Assembly (NCBI RefSeq): GCF_025398155.2
Contig: NZ_CP104562.2
Coordinates: 1,860,001-1,924,000, forward strand
Reading direction: 5' to 3'
DNA length: 64,000 nt
Source: Roseateles amylovorans
GTDB taxonomy: Bacteria > Pseudomonadota > Gammaproteobacteria > Burkholderiales > Burkholderiaceae_C
In this document: positions 27,101 to 35,118 of the stretch, one piece after another
How positions within the stretch are numbered: the stretch's first letter is position 1
Layout of the letters: each line of letters opens with the position of its first letter
The notes under the pieces: model-generated
The model's database searches: none
Told to the model about the DNA's origin: nothing
The model's input: only the letters and a program-made list of their open reading frames with translations
Made by a program: the position numbers and the translations under genes

Positions 27101-27549
27101 TCCAGCCACTGGTCGATCTCGGTCTGCATGCGATCGGCGCGCTCCCGGGCGGCGAGCTCGGGACTGTGGTCCTGCAACAGCGCCAGGCCAAGGCCGCCGC
27201 CATCGAGCGGATGGACCCAGGCCTGCAACAAGTGCTCGCGGGCCTGGTCGTCCACCAGCCGCAATTCCTGCGCGCGGCCGCTGGGCAGCAGCCGGCGGCC
27301 ACGCAGGGAGATGGTCCCCATCAGCTCCTGCAGGCGGCCGTTGGTCAGCAAGACCTGGCCCTTGCCATCCAGCACGAAGGCGGGCCAGGGGCCGTCCCAG
27401 AGACCCGCCAACAGGGCGGGAAGCTCCAGCGCGCGTGCGCTCAGCAGGGCACGCAGCGCGTCGAGGTCGGGGGAGGAGAGGGGAAGCTGGGGCGACACGC
27501 CCGCAGTGTAGGGCGGGCGTGGAAGGTGGGGCGGCGCGGGGGCGCGCAT
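24178..27549 (-). CDS. Multi-PAS sensor histidine kinase, HisKA_2 type
   Basis: 1123 residues from ATG 27549; GTG 27498 is an attractive alternative because TACACT lies six bases before it and the intervening 17 residues are Pro-rich. It is cytoplasmic, with no membrane helix seen. About six PAS-like modules occupy residues 40-910, several ending in PAC motifs (VVSDITRLK, YLSVDDRHRA, ALLDIERRR, VASDVTQQR). A Gly-Ser repeat linker sits near 300-325. The dimerisation domain has LLVKEVHHRIKNNLQGV, the HisKA_2 signature. The HATPase N box is LNELFTNALKHG; the first G box is degenerate (LNQGQLPEGF) and GVSGLGLVRALLP forms the second. HisKA_2 kinases such as EutW pair with ANTAR regulators, and exactly such a regulator follows. 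The signal is unknown. Confidence 0.92.
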   Translation of the reverse strand: MRAPAPPHLPRPPYTAGVSPQLPLSSPDLDALRALLSARALELPALLAGLWDGPWPAFVLDGKGQVLLTNGRLQELMGTISLRGRRLLPSGRAQELRLVDDQAREHLLQAWVHPLDGGGLGLALLQDHSPELAARERADRMQTEIDQWLDLCPLPTLMHDEQGLLLRFNSAFAALCRRLIPQPPVSLDELPPDWRALLTGEPPTTDAERLNDALVAEPSGRQRWMRARIRRMAGPWPRARLMVMLEDRSDEQDLELAQLQLQTLMDTAGVGLATLQADGGWSRPGVGVPVPPPAPAPGIASGSGSGSGSGSGSGSGSGSGTWSVALQGVNREMVDPDSRPEYEKLQLALKQGTPTVARYAVRHPEAGLRWLMTRVEPGQLSSGQRTTSVLTLDVTDNQQSQARYELLLRELGTMLDGAGLGLAYFRKQRLLRSNGALGRMLGLDGEPEPGTPFEALFQALPLLHGEVVAALPGLGDDGLDFEFQWPRAADGEIRWHALSLRRVVPPEAPEEQALVAVVSDITRLKVQQAQLEALAQDRELMFSLSDVGIAIIRQDRLVRANEALAHLLGYRPEDMAALPHAELFGSVGEFEHERRVVTRALSNAGLWRGERRVRRRDGSTLWVQISKRHVRPEDPDAGMIATYLSVDDRHRAQQSLLLQTERERAVLDSVLVGIVTVGRHGIEWMNRSARRMFGGDLAEFAGEPISIVATAAPDHPFRQTHYLDDLTEGQAETFECRLVARDGREFWVVGNAVVTGSGPEGGRQLTYALLDIERRRQAEAQTQQAQASLRRIIEAAPIAISLHDADTLQVEQINQAAAELAGRPEEELLGASLDTLFGAEQAATIRADMEFALQSSEVMQREYQLQVGGKARIWDARLLHLSGVDASGEVEPEQLLLVASDVTQQRAQEAARLEAAIAQRELLVKEVHHRIKNNLQGVAGLLQQIAARRPEVRTVINEAVGQVQAIAQVYGLQVGASGPLRLRPVIEAVLGSVQRMFGREIEVTLSGSLAEQSMRWGLPEAEAIPIALTLNELFTNALKHGAEAPVQCELVFEPEQVVLRILNQGQLPEGFDLAQIRGGVSGLGLVRALLPRRSALLGLTQQADQVLCELSLWPPGVSLGAPV
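26591..26650. repeat. Hexanucleotide repeat encoding a Gly-Ser linker
   Basis: About ten copies of CCTGAA/CCCGAG-type hexamers in frame within the HisKA_2 kinase, encoding alternating Gly and Ser between PAS modules. Copy-number changes would lengthen or shorten the linker without a frameshift. Confidence 0.9.
27505..27510 (-). promoter_or_regulatory. Possible -10 element for a leaderless kinase mRNA
   Basis: TACACT on the minus strand is followed by six bases and an in-frame GTG at 27498. No -35 match is evident. It supports the shorter kinase start and matches the spacing seen before flgA. Confidence 0.3.
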
Positions 27550-27579
27550 GGGGTCAGCGACCGCGCCGGGCCCGCGTGC

Positions 27580-28743
27580 TCATTCGAGTTGCGCGGCTTT
27601 GTGCAGTGCGCGCAGCACGGCGGAGTTGACTTCTCCGGTGCCCAGCATCAGGTTGTCCACCGTGGTGCGCACGTCGAAGACCGATTCGTTCTCGATCGCC
27701 TGCACCAGCTCCAGATAGCCATGGTACGGGCCGGTCTTGTCCACCAGCGCCTGGCGCACCCGCTCTGGCACGGGGATCGACTGCAGCAGCTTGCTGAACG
27801 GCTGGCGCAGCATGTGATCCAGCAGCGAGAACAGACCGCAGATGAACATTTCATCCCGCAGCTCGGCTTCCGCCATGCCCTTGGCCAGCTCTTCCATCAG
27901 CAGGCCACGACGCAGCGCGGCGAACATGACCGGGCGCATCGCATGGTCCTTGCTCGCGGTGGCCAGCAGCAGCGCCAGCCAGCGGCGCAGACGCGCATAA
28001 CCCAGCAGCATGATCGCGTGACGGAAGGACGACACCTCCACCGACAGGCCGAAGGCCGCCGAATTCATGTAGCGCAGCAGCTTGAAGGCCAGGCTGGGAT
28101 CGCGCTTGAGCGTCTGCTCCAGCCGCTCCACATCCTCGCCCTGGTCCACGCGGGACATCAGTTCCACGATCACCTGCAGGTCGGCCGCTTGGGTGTCCTT
28201 GCCGGTCGGGGGCGTGGCGGGGGCTTCGAACTCGCCATGCATCGGCCAGCCCAGCACGCCGGCCGCGCCCTTGTCCCAGGCCTGCTTGAAGTCGTCGGCG
28301 CTGCGGGCGCCGGACACCAGCACTGACTTGCCCGCCGGTGCAGGACCGCTCGCCAGGTCGGACAGGTCCAGGATGATCTGCTTGAAGCCGGCCGCATCCG
28401 ATCGGCCCTTGAGGATCGAGGTGGCGCCCTCCGCCGCACGGGCCTGGACCTGCGCGGCCAGGTCGGCGTCGCTCAGCAGGAAGGCCGGAATCTCCAGTCG
28501 CATGTTCTTGGGCAGCGCCGTCGCCAGCAGACCCTTCAGCAGGCCCTCATGGGCGATGTTCAGCAGCACCGGCTTGTCGGGGAAGGCCTCGGACAGCGCC
28601 GCCACCAGCTCGGCGGCGGCGGGCGACACTTCCGGGCGCAAGGCGAACACGGTGACGCGGGTGGCTTCGATGTCGAGTTGCTTGGAAACCAGGGGCGCGT
28701 ATCCGAGGGCCAGTTGGCCCAGCACGGCGTGAGTCGAATTCAT
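27580..28743 (-). CDS. EAL-HDOD domain regulator (catalytically degenerate EAL)
   Basis: 387 residues. The first 185 resemble an EAL fold but lack the E-x-L motif (the equivalent stretch reads VTVFALRPE) and the DDFG metal loop, so phosphodiesterase activity is not expected. The C-terminal HDOD domain (about 190-375) is clear: VDQGEDVERLEQTLKRDPSLAFKLLRYMNSAAF, HAIMLLGYARLRRWLALLL, and FICGLFSLLDHML. This is the YuxH-type EAL-HDOD architecture that in other bacteria affects motility or c-di-GMP responses. It begins only 13 bases after flgL and should be part of the flagellar operon transcript, so a role in linking flagellar assembly to signalling is plausible. It acts in the cytoplasm; the mechanism is unknown. 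Confidence 0.87.
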   Translation of the reverse strand: MNSTHAVLGQLALGYAPLVSKQLDIEATRVTVFALRPEVSPAAAELVAALSEAFPDKPVLLNIAHEGLLKGLLATALPKNMRLEIPAFLLSDADLAAQVQARAAEGATSILKGRSDAAGFKQIILDLSDLASGPAPAGKSVLVSGARSADDFKQAWDKGAAGVLGWPMHGEFEAPATPPTGKDTQAADLQVIVELMSRVDQGEDVERLEQTLKRDPSLAFKLLRYMNSAAFGLSVEVSSFRHAIMLLGYARLRRWLALLLATASKDHAMRPVMFAALRRGLLMEELAKGMAEAELRDEMFICGLFSLLDHMLRQPFSKLLQSIPVPERVRQALVDKTGPYHGYLELVQAIENESVFDVRTTVDNLMLGTGEVNSAVLRALHKAAQLE

Positions 28744-28756
28744 GCGGGTGGCGGCG

Positions 28757-30004
28757 TCAAGAGTTGATGTACTGGAACAGCGACATGCGCTGCACCATGG
28801 CGTAGGTCTTCAGCGCCGCATCGTAGCCCGTCTGCTGGTTCTGGAAGTCGGAAATGCCCTGGGTCATGTCGAGGTCCTCTGCGGCAGATTGCTCAGCCTG
28901 GTTGTATACCTTCAATGACGAGAGGCGGTTTTCCGAGCCGTCGAGGTTGTTCATCTGCTCGCCGACCTGGCTGCGGACATTGGCCAGGTTGCCAGTGACC
29001 GCGTCGAGATCCCGGAGATTGACCAGGTTGGACTGGGTGATCTGGCTGCCGGTGCGGCCCTCGATCTTGAGCGATTCAATGGTGCGGTCCAGCACGTCGA
29101 AGAGCTTCAGGTCGGCGGTCGAGGGCTTGACCGAGAAGGAATCTCCGTCCACCGGGCTGCCGCCGACGGTCATCGACATGCCATCGAACTTGATCGCGTT
29201 GCCGGCGCTGTAGTTGTCGCTGGCGACCGGCACATGGCCCTGGCTTTCGTTGAACACCGTGTAGGTCTGGGCGGGCGCGGTGCCGCTGATGACGATGGCA
29301 TAGCTGTCGCCAGTCACCGCGGTGGGGTCGGTGACCCGGCCGCTGTCGATCCAGCCCGCCGCGGCGGCGCCGGTCAGCACATTGGGCGCGGCGCCGGTTT
29401 CGAAGGTGCCGTTGCCGCTGCGCGCCTGTTCCCAGGCCAGCCGACCATCCACGCTGAGCGGATAGTTCTCCATGTTGCCGGTGCTGACCGAGCCGGAGAT
29501 GCCGTCAAAGCCGACCCCGCCGCCGATGCGGTTGCCGGCTGCGTCGCGCTGGACCGGGTTGTCCAGGAACGGCGTGCCGGCCGCGCCTTGACCGGAGAAG
29601 AGGAAGCCGCCGGCGCCGTCGCCCCGGTTGGCGATGGCCAGCAGTTGATCGCGCAGGCCCTGGATCTTGGTCGCCAGGCCCTTGCGCTCGGGATCGCTGT
29701 AGCTGGCGTTGCCGGCGGCGACCAGCGATTCACGGATCTGCTGCAGCAGCTCGTTGGCATCGCCCAGGGCGCTTTCAGCCAGCGTCATGCTGTTGCGGCT
29801 GGCCTCCAGCCCTCGTTGGCTGGCGTCGACCTGGCCGATGGTGGTGCGGGCGCGCTCGGCCCGGGCGGCACCGGTGGGGTCGTCGCTGGCGCGCTGGATG
29901 CGCTTGCCGGAGGTCAACCGCTCCTGCGCGGACTGCATCTCCTCCTGGCGGCGTTGCAGGGTCGAGATGCTGGCCTCGAACATGTTGGCAGTGGACAGGC
30001 GCAT
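28757..30004 (-). CDS. flgL: Flagellar hook-filament junction protein FlgL (HAP3)
   Basis: 415 residues. The conserved N-terminal helix (MRLSTANMFEASISTLQRRQ, then LTSGKRIQRASDDPTGA) and C-terminal helix (LDMTQGISDFQNQQTGYDAALKTYAMVQRMSLF) match flagellin/FlgL ends, which pack together in the junction. The middle is variable, as usual. FlgL forms the second junction layer between the hook and FliC and is exported by the flagellar type III apparatus. It is the last structural gene of the operon, 36 bases after flgK, with an EAL-HDOD gene immediately behind it. Confidence 0.96.
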   Translation of the reverse strand: MRLSTANMFEASISTLQRRQEEMQSAQERLTSGKRIQRASDDPTGAARAERARTTIGQVDASQRGLEASRNSMTLAESALGDANELLQQIRESLVAAGNASYSDPERKGLATKIQGLRDQLLAIANRGDGAGGFLFSGQGAAGTPFLDNPVQRDAAGNRIGGGVGFDGISGSVSTGNMENYPLSVDGRLAWEQARSGNGTFETGAAPNVLTGAAAAGWIDSGRVTDPTAVTGDSYAIVISGTAPAQTYTVFNESQGHVPVASDNYSAGNAIKFDGMSMTVGGSPVDGDSFSVKPSTADLKLFDVLDRTIESLKIEGRTGSQITQSNLVNLRDLDAVTGNLANVRSQVGEQMNNLDGSENRLSSLKVYNQAEQSAAEDLDMTQGISDFQNQQTGYDAALKTYAMVQRMSLFQYINS

Positions 30005-30040
30005 GGGTCTTCCTTCCTGGCGTCAGGTCATCGGGGCGCG

Positions 30041-32020
30041 TCAGCGCTGCACGATGCTCAGCAATTCGTCAAAGATGTTCTGGGCGGTCTGCAGCACCTT
30101 GGCAGCGGCCTGGTAGCTCTGCTGGTATTGCATCAGCCGGGCGGCTTCCTCGTCGAGGTTGACGCCCGCCTGGCCCGCGCGGGTGGCTTCGGCATCGCTG
30201 GCGACCGAGGTCGAAACCTGCGCCAGGTACTGCGAGCCCTGCACCCGCGAGCCGATGTCGGCCATGGCCGCGGCATAGGCTTCGGTGATGGTCTGGCCGC
30301 GGGACAGCTTGCCGTCGGCCTGCAACTGCTTGCCGACGAAGGTGTCGGTCTGCAGCGCGAGGAAGGCCTTGGCATTGCCGTTGTTGGTCGAGACCACCGC
30401 ATCCGAGACCTGGGTGGAGAGGGTGTCGCCTTCGCGCGGGGCGCCGTTCAGGCGCAGCTCGAAGCCGAGGTCCACGCCGTTGGCCGGATCGTTGCCGATC
30501 ACGCCGCCGGCCTTCCAACTGCCGGTGTAGGAGCTGTTGTCGGCCAGCGTGATGGTGTAGCTGATGCTCTGGTCCGCCGGATTCACCGCACCGAACTGGA
30601 TCGTGGCTGGCTGCTTGGTCTTGTCGAAGTTCTTGTTGACCGCATAGAGCGAATCGATGGTGGCGGTGCCCTTGTTGTTGACGTTGGCGGTGCCGACGAT
30701 CGGCGCCGCCGCGGCCACGCCGGCCGGGTCATCCAGCGCCCGCTTGAAGCTGGCCGAGGCATTGGCCACCGGCTCGAGCAGGAAGCTGTCGCCCTGCTGC
30801 ATCGTGCCGGTCATCGAGAGGCTGATGCCGTAGGCCTTCTCGATCTGGTCCTTGTTCATCGTCGTCGGCGTGCCGCTGGGGCGCACCGCGACCTGGTAGC
30901 TGTCCGGCGTGCCGCTGGGATCGGCGCTGATCACGAACGACAGTGCCGGCACCATCGCGCCGTTGGTGATGGTGGCCGTGAGTTTGGCGTCGCCCTTGTT
31001 GGTGCTGGCGGGCAGCACCGTCGGCGGGGCCAGGGTGAACAGCGGGCCGCCGGCCTGGGCCTTCAGATCCACGCCCAGGGCCTGCTGGTCGTTGACGCGG
31101 GTGGCCAGGGACGTCGCCATCTGGCCCAGCAGGTTGCGGGCGTCCTGCAGATGGGTGTTCTGGTAGCGCAGCAAGGCGGTCAAGGAGCCGCCGGTGAGGG
31201 TGCTGTCGTCCAGCACCCGGTTGCCGTTGGCCTCGGTCACCGACAACTGCGCGCGGGCGCCGTCGTAGGGATCGGCGGTGACCACCAGCTGTTCGGCCTG
31301 GCTGCCCAGCACCAGGCGCTGTCCGCCGCCGATGAACACGCCGATCGAGCCGTCCCGGCTGCTTTCCACCGTGCTGACCTGCACATACTGGCTGAGCTGT
31401 GAGATCAACTGATCGCGCTTGTCCAGCAGGTCGTTGGGCGTGTGGTTGGAGCCGGCGGAGCGGGCGATCTGGTCGTTGGCCGCAGCGATCTGCTTGGCCA
31501 GTTCATTGACCGTCTTCACGTCAGCCGAGAGGTCGCTCACCACGCCGGCCTGCAGGTCCGCCAGTTGCTGGCCGGCATTCTGGAAGCGCGCGGCGAGCTC
31601 CTGCGCCTTGCCCAGCACCACTTGCCGGGCGGAGGGATCGGAGGGGCGGCTGGTCACGTCGACCATCGCATTCAGGAAATCGTTGGTCGCCTGGCCCAGG
31701 CCGTCCTCACCGGTGGGGAAGACCTTCTCCAGTTGGGTCAGCTGGGCCTGCATGGACGTGTCCATGAAGGCCTGCGACTTGGCGGCGGCGGCTTCGCGGG
31801 TGAGGAACTCGTTGTGCGACCGGGTGACGGTCTGCACATTCACGCCCTTGCCGAAGTAGCCGGCGCCGGTGAACTGGCCTTCGGGCGTCGTCAGCACCAC
31901 CTGCTGACGCGAGTAGCCCGCGACATTCGCATTGGCGATGTTCTGGCCGACCGTCTGCAATGCCGCCTGGTTGGCGAACATCGCGCGCATGCCGAGTGAC
32001 AGCAGGGCAGAGGTTCCCAT
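30041..32020 (-). CDS. flgK: Flagellar hook-associated protein FlgK (HAP1)
   Basis: 659 residues, normal to long for the family. The N-terminus carries MFANQAALQTVGQNIANANVAGYSRQ with the rod/hook-type ANxxxPGYSRQ-like block, and the C-terminus ends EEAARLMQYQQSYQAAAKVLQTAQNIFDELLSI, the HAP1 hallmark. The large variable centre forms the surface domains. FlgK is the first junction protein on top of the hook. Its place between flgJ and flgL is canonical. Nothing unusual is seen. Confidence 0.97.
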   Translation of the reverse strand: MGTSALLSLGMRAMFANQAALQTVGQNIANANVAGYSRQQVVLTTPEGQFTGAGYFGKGVNVQTVTRSHNEFLTREAAAAKSQAFMDTSMQAQLTQLEKVFPTGEDGLGQATNDFLNAMVDVTSRPSDPSARQVVLGKAQELAARFQNAGQQLADLQAGVVSDLSADVKTVNELAKQIAAANDQIARSAGSNHTPNDLLDKRDQLISQLSQYVQVSTVESSRDGSIGVFIGGGQRLVLGSQAEQLVVTADPYDGARAQLSVTEANGNRVLDDSTLTGGSLTALLRYQNTHLQDARNLLGQMATSLATRVNDQQALGVDLKAQAGGPLFTLAPPTVLPASTNKGDAKLTATITNGAMVPALSFVISADPSGTPDSYQVAVRPSGTPTTMNKDQIEKAYGISLSMTGTMQQGDSFLLEPVANASASFKRALDDPAGVAAAAPIVGTANVNNKGTATIDSLYAVNKNFDKTKQPATIQFGAVNPADQSISYTITLADNSSYTGSWKAGGVIGNDPANGVDLGFELRLNGAPREGDTLSTQVSDAVVSTNNGNAKAFLALQTDTFVGKQLQADGKLSRGQTITEAYAAAMADIGSRVQGSQYLAQVSTSVASDAEATRAGQAGVNLDEEAARLMQYQQSYQAAAKVLQTAQNIFDELLSIVQR

Positions 32021-32055
32021 GATCTCGTCCTCGATCCTTTCTCAGCGGGTGCCGC

Positions 32056-32937
32056 TCACGCCATGGCGCGTTGAACGCGCATGGTCGTGTTGATGGTGCG
32101 GGCCAGCTTGGTGGCGTAGTCGGGGTCGGTGGCATAGCCGGCCTTCTGCAGGCCCTTGGCAAAACCTTCCGCGCTGCCGGTGTTGGCCTTGGCCACCACA
32201 TCGCGATAGCGGTCGTTGCCGCTGATCAGCTTGGCATAGTCCTTGAAGGCTTCTTCATGGTTGGCATAGGCGCGGAACTTGGCGGTGACCTTGACCGCCT
32301 TGCCGTCCACATATTCGGTGGTCTGCACTTCGGCGACCTTGCCGGTCCAGTTGGCGCCGGCCTTGATGCCGAAGATGTTGTTGCTGCTGGTGCCGTCCTT
32401 GTTCATGATTTCCCGCTTGCCCCAGCCGGACTCGTGTGCGGCCTGGGCGATCATGAAGCTGGCCGGGATGCCGGTGGAGGCTTCCGCCGCCTTGGCCGCG
32501 CTGTCGTGCTTCAGGATGAAGCTCTGCACATGCGGCTGCACATTCCGGGTCGCCAGCTGCGGAATCTGCTGCGTGGCGGTGGCGCTCTTGGCGCTGGGCA
32601 GCTCACCGTCCTTGACGCCGAGCTGGCGCTGCAGATGGCGCTCGATGGCCTGCGACAGGCCGCCGGGCAGGCCGGTCATCTTGCTGGCGTACTGCTGGTC
32701 CAGCATCTCGCCGCCCATCTGGGTGGCGGAGTTTTCCATCATGCCCGAGCTCATCGTGGCCTGGCGCATGCTCTTCATCACCTCCTGCATGAAGAGGGCC
32801 TCGAACTGCTTGGCGGTTTCCTTGACCGCGGCTTTGGGGTCGCGGTTGGCGACGGACTTCAGCTGGTCGATGGAGCGCGAATCGCTGCTCAGACCGCCGG
32901 TGCCCAGGGCGGTGCTCAGGGGCGTTGAGAGTGCCAT
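32056..32937 (-). CDS. flgJ: Flagellar rod-cap and peptidoglycan hydrolase FlgJ
   Basis: 293 residues with both FlgJ parts. The N-terminal rod-capping domain (about 30-105; AAKQFEALFMQEVMKSMRQA, LDQQYASKM) is followed by a C-terminal glucosaminidase domain (about 140-290; ASFMIAQAAHESGWGKRE with the catalytic Glu, NNIFGIKAG, and the aromatic YANHEEAFKDYAKLI). The dual-domain form is typical of beta- and gammaproteobacteria. It opens the peptidoglycan for the growing rod in the periplasm. It follows flgI with a one-base gap. Confidence 0.96.
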   Translation of the reverse strand: MALSTPLSTALGTGGLSSDSRSIDQLKSVANRDPKAAVKETAKQFEALFMQEVMKSMRQATMSSGMMENSATQMGGEMLDQQYASKMTGLPGGLSQAIERHLQRQLGVKDGELPSAKSATATQQIPQLATRNVQPHVQSFILKHDSAAKAAEASTGIPASFMIAQAAHESGWGKREIMNKDGTSSNNIFGIKAGANWTGKVAEVQTTEYVDGKAVKVTAKFRAYANHEEAFKDYAKLISGNDRYRDVVAKANTGSAEGFAKGLQKAGYATDPDYATKLARTINTTMRVQRAMA

Positions 32938-32938
32938 G

Positions 32939-34102
32939 TCAGATCACCTCCAGCTCGGCGTTCAAGGCGCCGGCACTTTTCATGGCCTGAAGAATGGCCA
33001 GCAGATCCTGCGGGGTGGCGCCCAGAGTGTTGAGCGCCTTGACGACATCATTGAGCTTGGTACCCGCCGGCATCTGGATCAGCGAGCCGGGCTCCTGCTT
33101 GATCGAGATGTCGGTCTTTTCGGTGACGGTGGTCTGGCCGCCGGACAGCGCATTGGGCTGGCTGACCTGCGGCGTGCTGGAGATGGTCACCGCCAGGTTG
33201 CCGTGGGCCACGGCACAGGGCAGCAGCGTGACCGCCTGGTTCATCACGATCGAGCCGGTGCGCGCATTGATGACGATGCGGGCGGCCGGCGTCTCCAGGT
33301 CGATGTTCAGGTTCTCCATGTCGGCCAGGAAAGCGACCCGGGCCTCCGGCGCCAGCGGGGCACGCACCTTGACCACGCGGCCGTCCAGCGGAATGGCGGT
33401 GCCTTCGCCCTTGGCCTTGTTGATGGCCTTGGCCACTGCGCGGGCGGTGCCGAAGTCCGAGGCGTTCAGGTCCAGCTGGAGGTATTCGTTTTGCTGCAGC
33501 GGGGTGGGGACGCTGCGCTCGACCAGGGCGCCGCCGGGAATGCGGCCGGCACTCAGGTGGTTGATCTGCACCTTGGAGCCACCTTGCGAGGCGCCCGCGC
33601 CGCCGACCACCACATTGCCCTGGGCGATGGCGTAGACCTGGCCGTCCGCGCCGCGCAGCGGGGTGGCGATCAGGGTGCCGCCGCGCAGGCTCTTGGCATT
33701 GCCCATCGAGGACACGACGATGTCCAGCGGCTGGCCGGGCTGGGCGAACGGGGGCAGGGAGGTGGTGATCATCACCGCCGCGACATTGCGGGGCTGCATG
33801 GTCACGCCGGGCGGCAGCAGCACGCCGAACTGCTGCAGCATCGCGGTCATGCTCTGACCGGTGAAGGGCGCCTGGGTGGTCTGGTCGCCGGTGCCGTCCA
33901 GACCCACGACCAGGCCGTAGCCGGTCAACGGGTTGGAACGCACGCCCTGAACCGCCGCGACTTCCTTGATGCGCGTCGCCTCGGCCGGGGTGGCCACGGA
34001 CAACAGCGCGATCAGGCTCAGGAGGCCGGCCGCCAGTTGGCGGGCAGAGCGGAGGGAGCGGCTGAAGAAGAGGGGATAGGTGTTGGGGTACATCTCGGTC
34101 AC
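32939..34102 (-). CDS. flgI: Flagellar P-ring protein FlgI
   Basis: 387 residues from GTG 34102; ATG 34093 three codons later is an equally good start. A signal peptide covers about residues 17-42 (ARQLAAGLLSLIALLS, ending PAEA). The mature start TRIKEVAAVQGVRSNPLTGYGLVVGLDGTGDQ and the C-terminal DLLAILQAMKSAGALNAELEVI are diagnostic. FlgI polymerises in the periplasm around the rod as the P-ring bushing. It sits between flgH and flgJ as in other operons of this type. Confidence 0.97.
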   Translation of the reverse strand: MTEMYPNTYPLFFSRSLRSARQLAAGLLSLIALLSVATPAEATRIKEVAAVQGVRSNPLTGYGLVVGLDGTGDQTTQAPFTGQSMTAMLQQFGVLLPPGVTMQPRNVAAVMITTSLPPFAQPGQPLDIVVSSMGNAKSLRGGTLIATPLRGADGQVYAIAQGNVVVGGAGASQGGSKVQINHLSAGRIPGGALVERSVPTPLQQNEYLQLDLNASDFGTARAVAKAINKAKGEGTAIPLDGRVVKVRAPLAPEARVAFLADMENLNIDLETPAARIVINARTGSIVMNQAVTLLPCAVAHGNLAVTISSTPQVSQPNALSGGQTTVTEKTDISIKQEPGSLIQMPAGTKLNDVVKALNTLGATPQDLLAILQAMKSAGALNAELEVI

Positions 34103-34139
34103 ACGGTTGGCAGACTCGTGTGACCGATTGTGGGGAAAC

Positions 34140-34961
34140 TTAAATCGGCGAAAGGTTCAAGAAGAAGCGGGATAGCCAGCCAATTCCATGGGCATCGGCG
34201 GTGGCGCCACGACCGCGCTGTTCCACCCGCACATTGGCGATGGAGGTCGACGGCACGGTGTTGCCGTTGCGGATGGACTGCGGGTCCACTTGCCCGTAGA
34301 AGCGCAGCACGTCCACGTTCTGGTTCACGCCGACCTGTTTCTCGCCGGAGATCAGCAGGTGCCCGTTGGGCAGCACCCCGGTCACCACCGCGGTGATCGT
34401 GCCGGAGAAGTCGTTGCTGTTCTCGTTGGTGCCCTTGCCGGTGTTCTTGTTGGACGACGAACCGGTCAATTCAGCGCGCCCGTTGGCAAAGGAGTTGGCG
34501 GCAATGCCCGGAATCGCGGTCACCGAAGCCCCGACGGCGCCGGTCTTGTTCAGCTCCGAGCTGGACTTCTGGGTGGCGCTGACCTTTTCGGTGATCTGCA
34601 CCGTGACGATGTCACCCACCAGCCGGGCGCGGTGATCCTCGAACAAGGGTCGGTAGTTGGCGTTCTGGTAGATGGCGCCGTTGTTGGCGGAGGCCGGGAT
34701 CGGTTCCGGCATCTTCACCACCGGCGCGGGCTGCATGTCCACATGCGGCTGCGGGTAGAGCGGCGCGCAGGCGCTCAGCAGCACGGCGGCTGCGGGCACC
34801 AGGCCCAGGCGCAAGGAAAGGCGGGCGACGCGGCTGACCGCGTTGGAAGCGGCGTGGGAGGCCGCATTGGGTGCGGTGTCGTCCGGGTGGAGCGTGCGAC
34901 CTGCGGCATCGAGGGCGGCACGACCGGCCACCAGACGGAACAGCGAACGATGCGATGGCAT
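34140..34961 (-). CDS. flgH: Flagellar L-ring lipoprotein FlgH, with long N-terminal extension
   Basis: 273 residues from ATG 34961, chosen for AAGGAG seven bases upstream. The lipoprotein signal is unusual in place: the hydrophobic segment RLGLVPAAAVLLSAC puts the lipid-modified Cys near residue 65, after roughly 43 polar residues, instead of about residue 20. The mature part is typical FlgH (GAIYQNANYRPLFEDHRARLVGDIVTVQI, GEKQVGVNQNVDVLRFYGQVDP). FlgH forms the outer-membrane L-ring. No ATG or GTG lies between the extension and the signal; only a TTG codon could shorten it. The extension is therefore either real or evidence of a TTG start. Confidence 0.95.
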   Translation of the reverse strand: MPSHRSLFRLVAGRAALDAAGRTLHPDDTAPNAASHAASNAVSRVARLSLRLGLVPAAAVLLSACAPLYPQPHVDMQPAPVVKMPEPIPASANNGAIYQNANYRPLFEDHRARLVGDIVTVQITEKVSATQKSSSELNKTGAVGASVTAIPGIAANSFANGRAELTGSSSNKNTGKGTNENSNDFSGTITAVVTGVLPNGHLLISGEKQVGVNQNVDVLRFYGQVDPQSIRNGNTVPSTSIANVRVEQRGRGATADAHGIGWLSRFFLNLSPI

Positions 34962-35118
34962 TGAAGACTCCTTGAATCGCGGCGGATCTTGCGCCGGCCG
35001 CGGCACCACGGGGGTGCGCCGCGCGGGGCCGGTCGATGGGAGGATGAGCGAGGTTCGGTGCGCAAGCAGTCGGGCCAGCAGAGGCGCCGGTCAGTCGCAG
35101 AATGCGCCGGACGGCACC

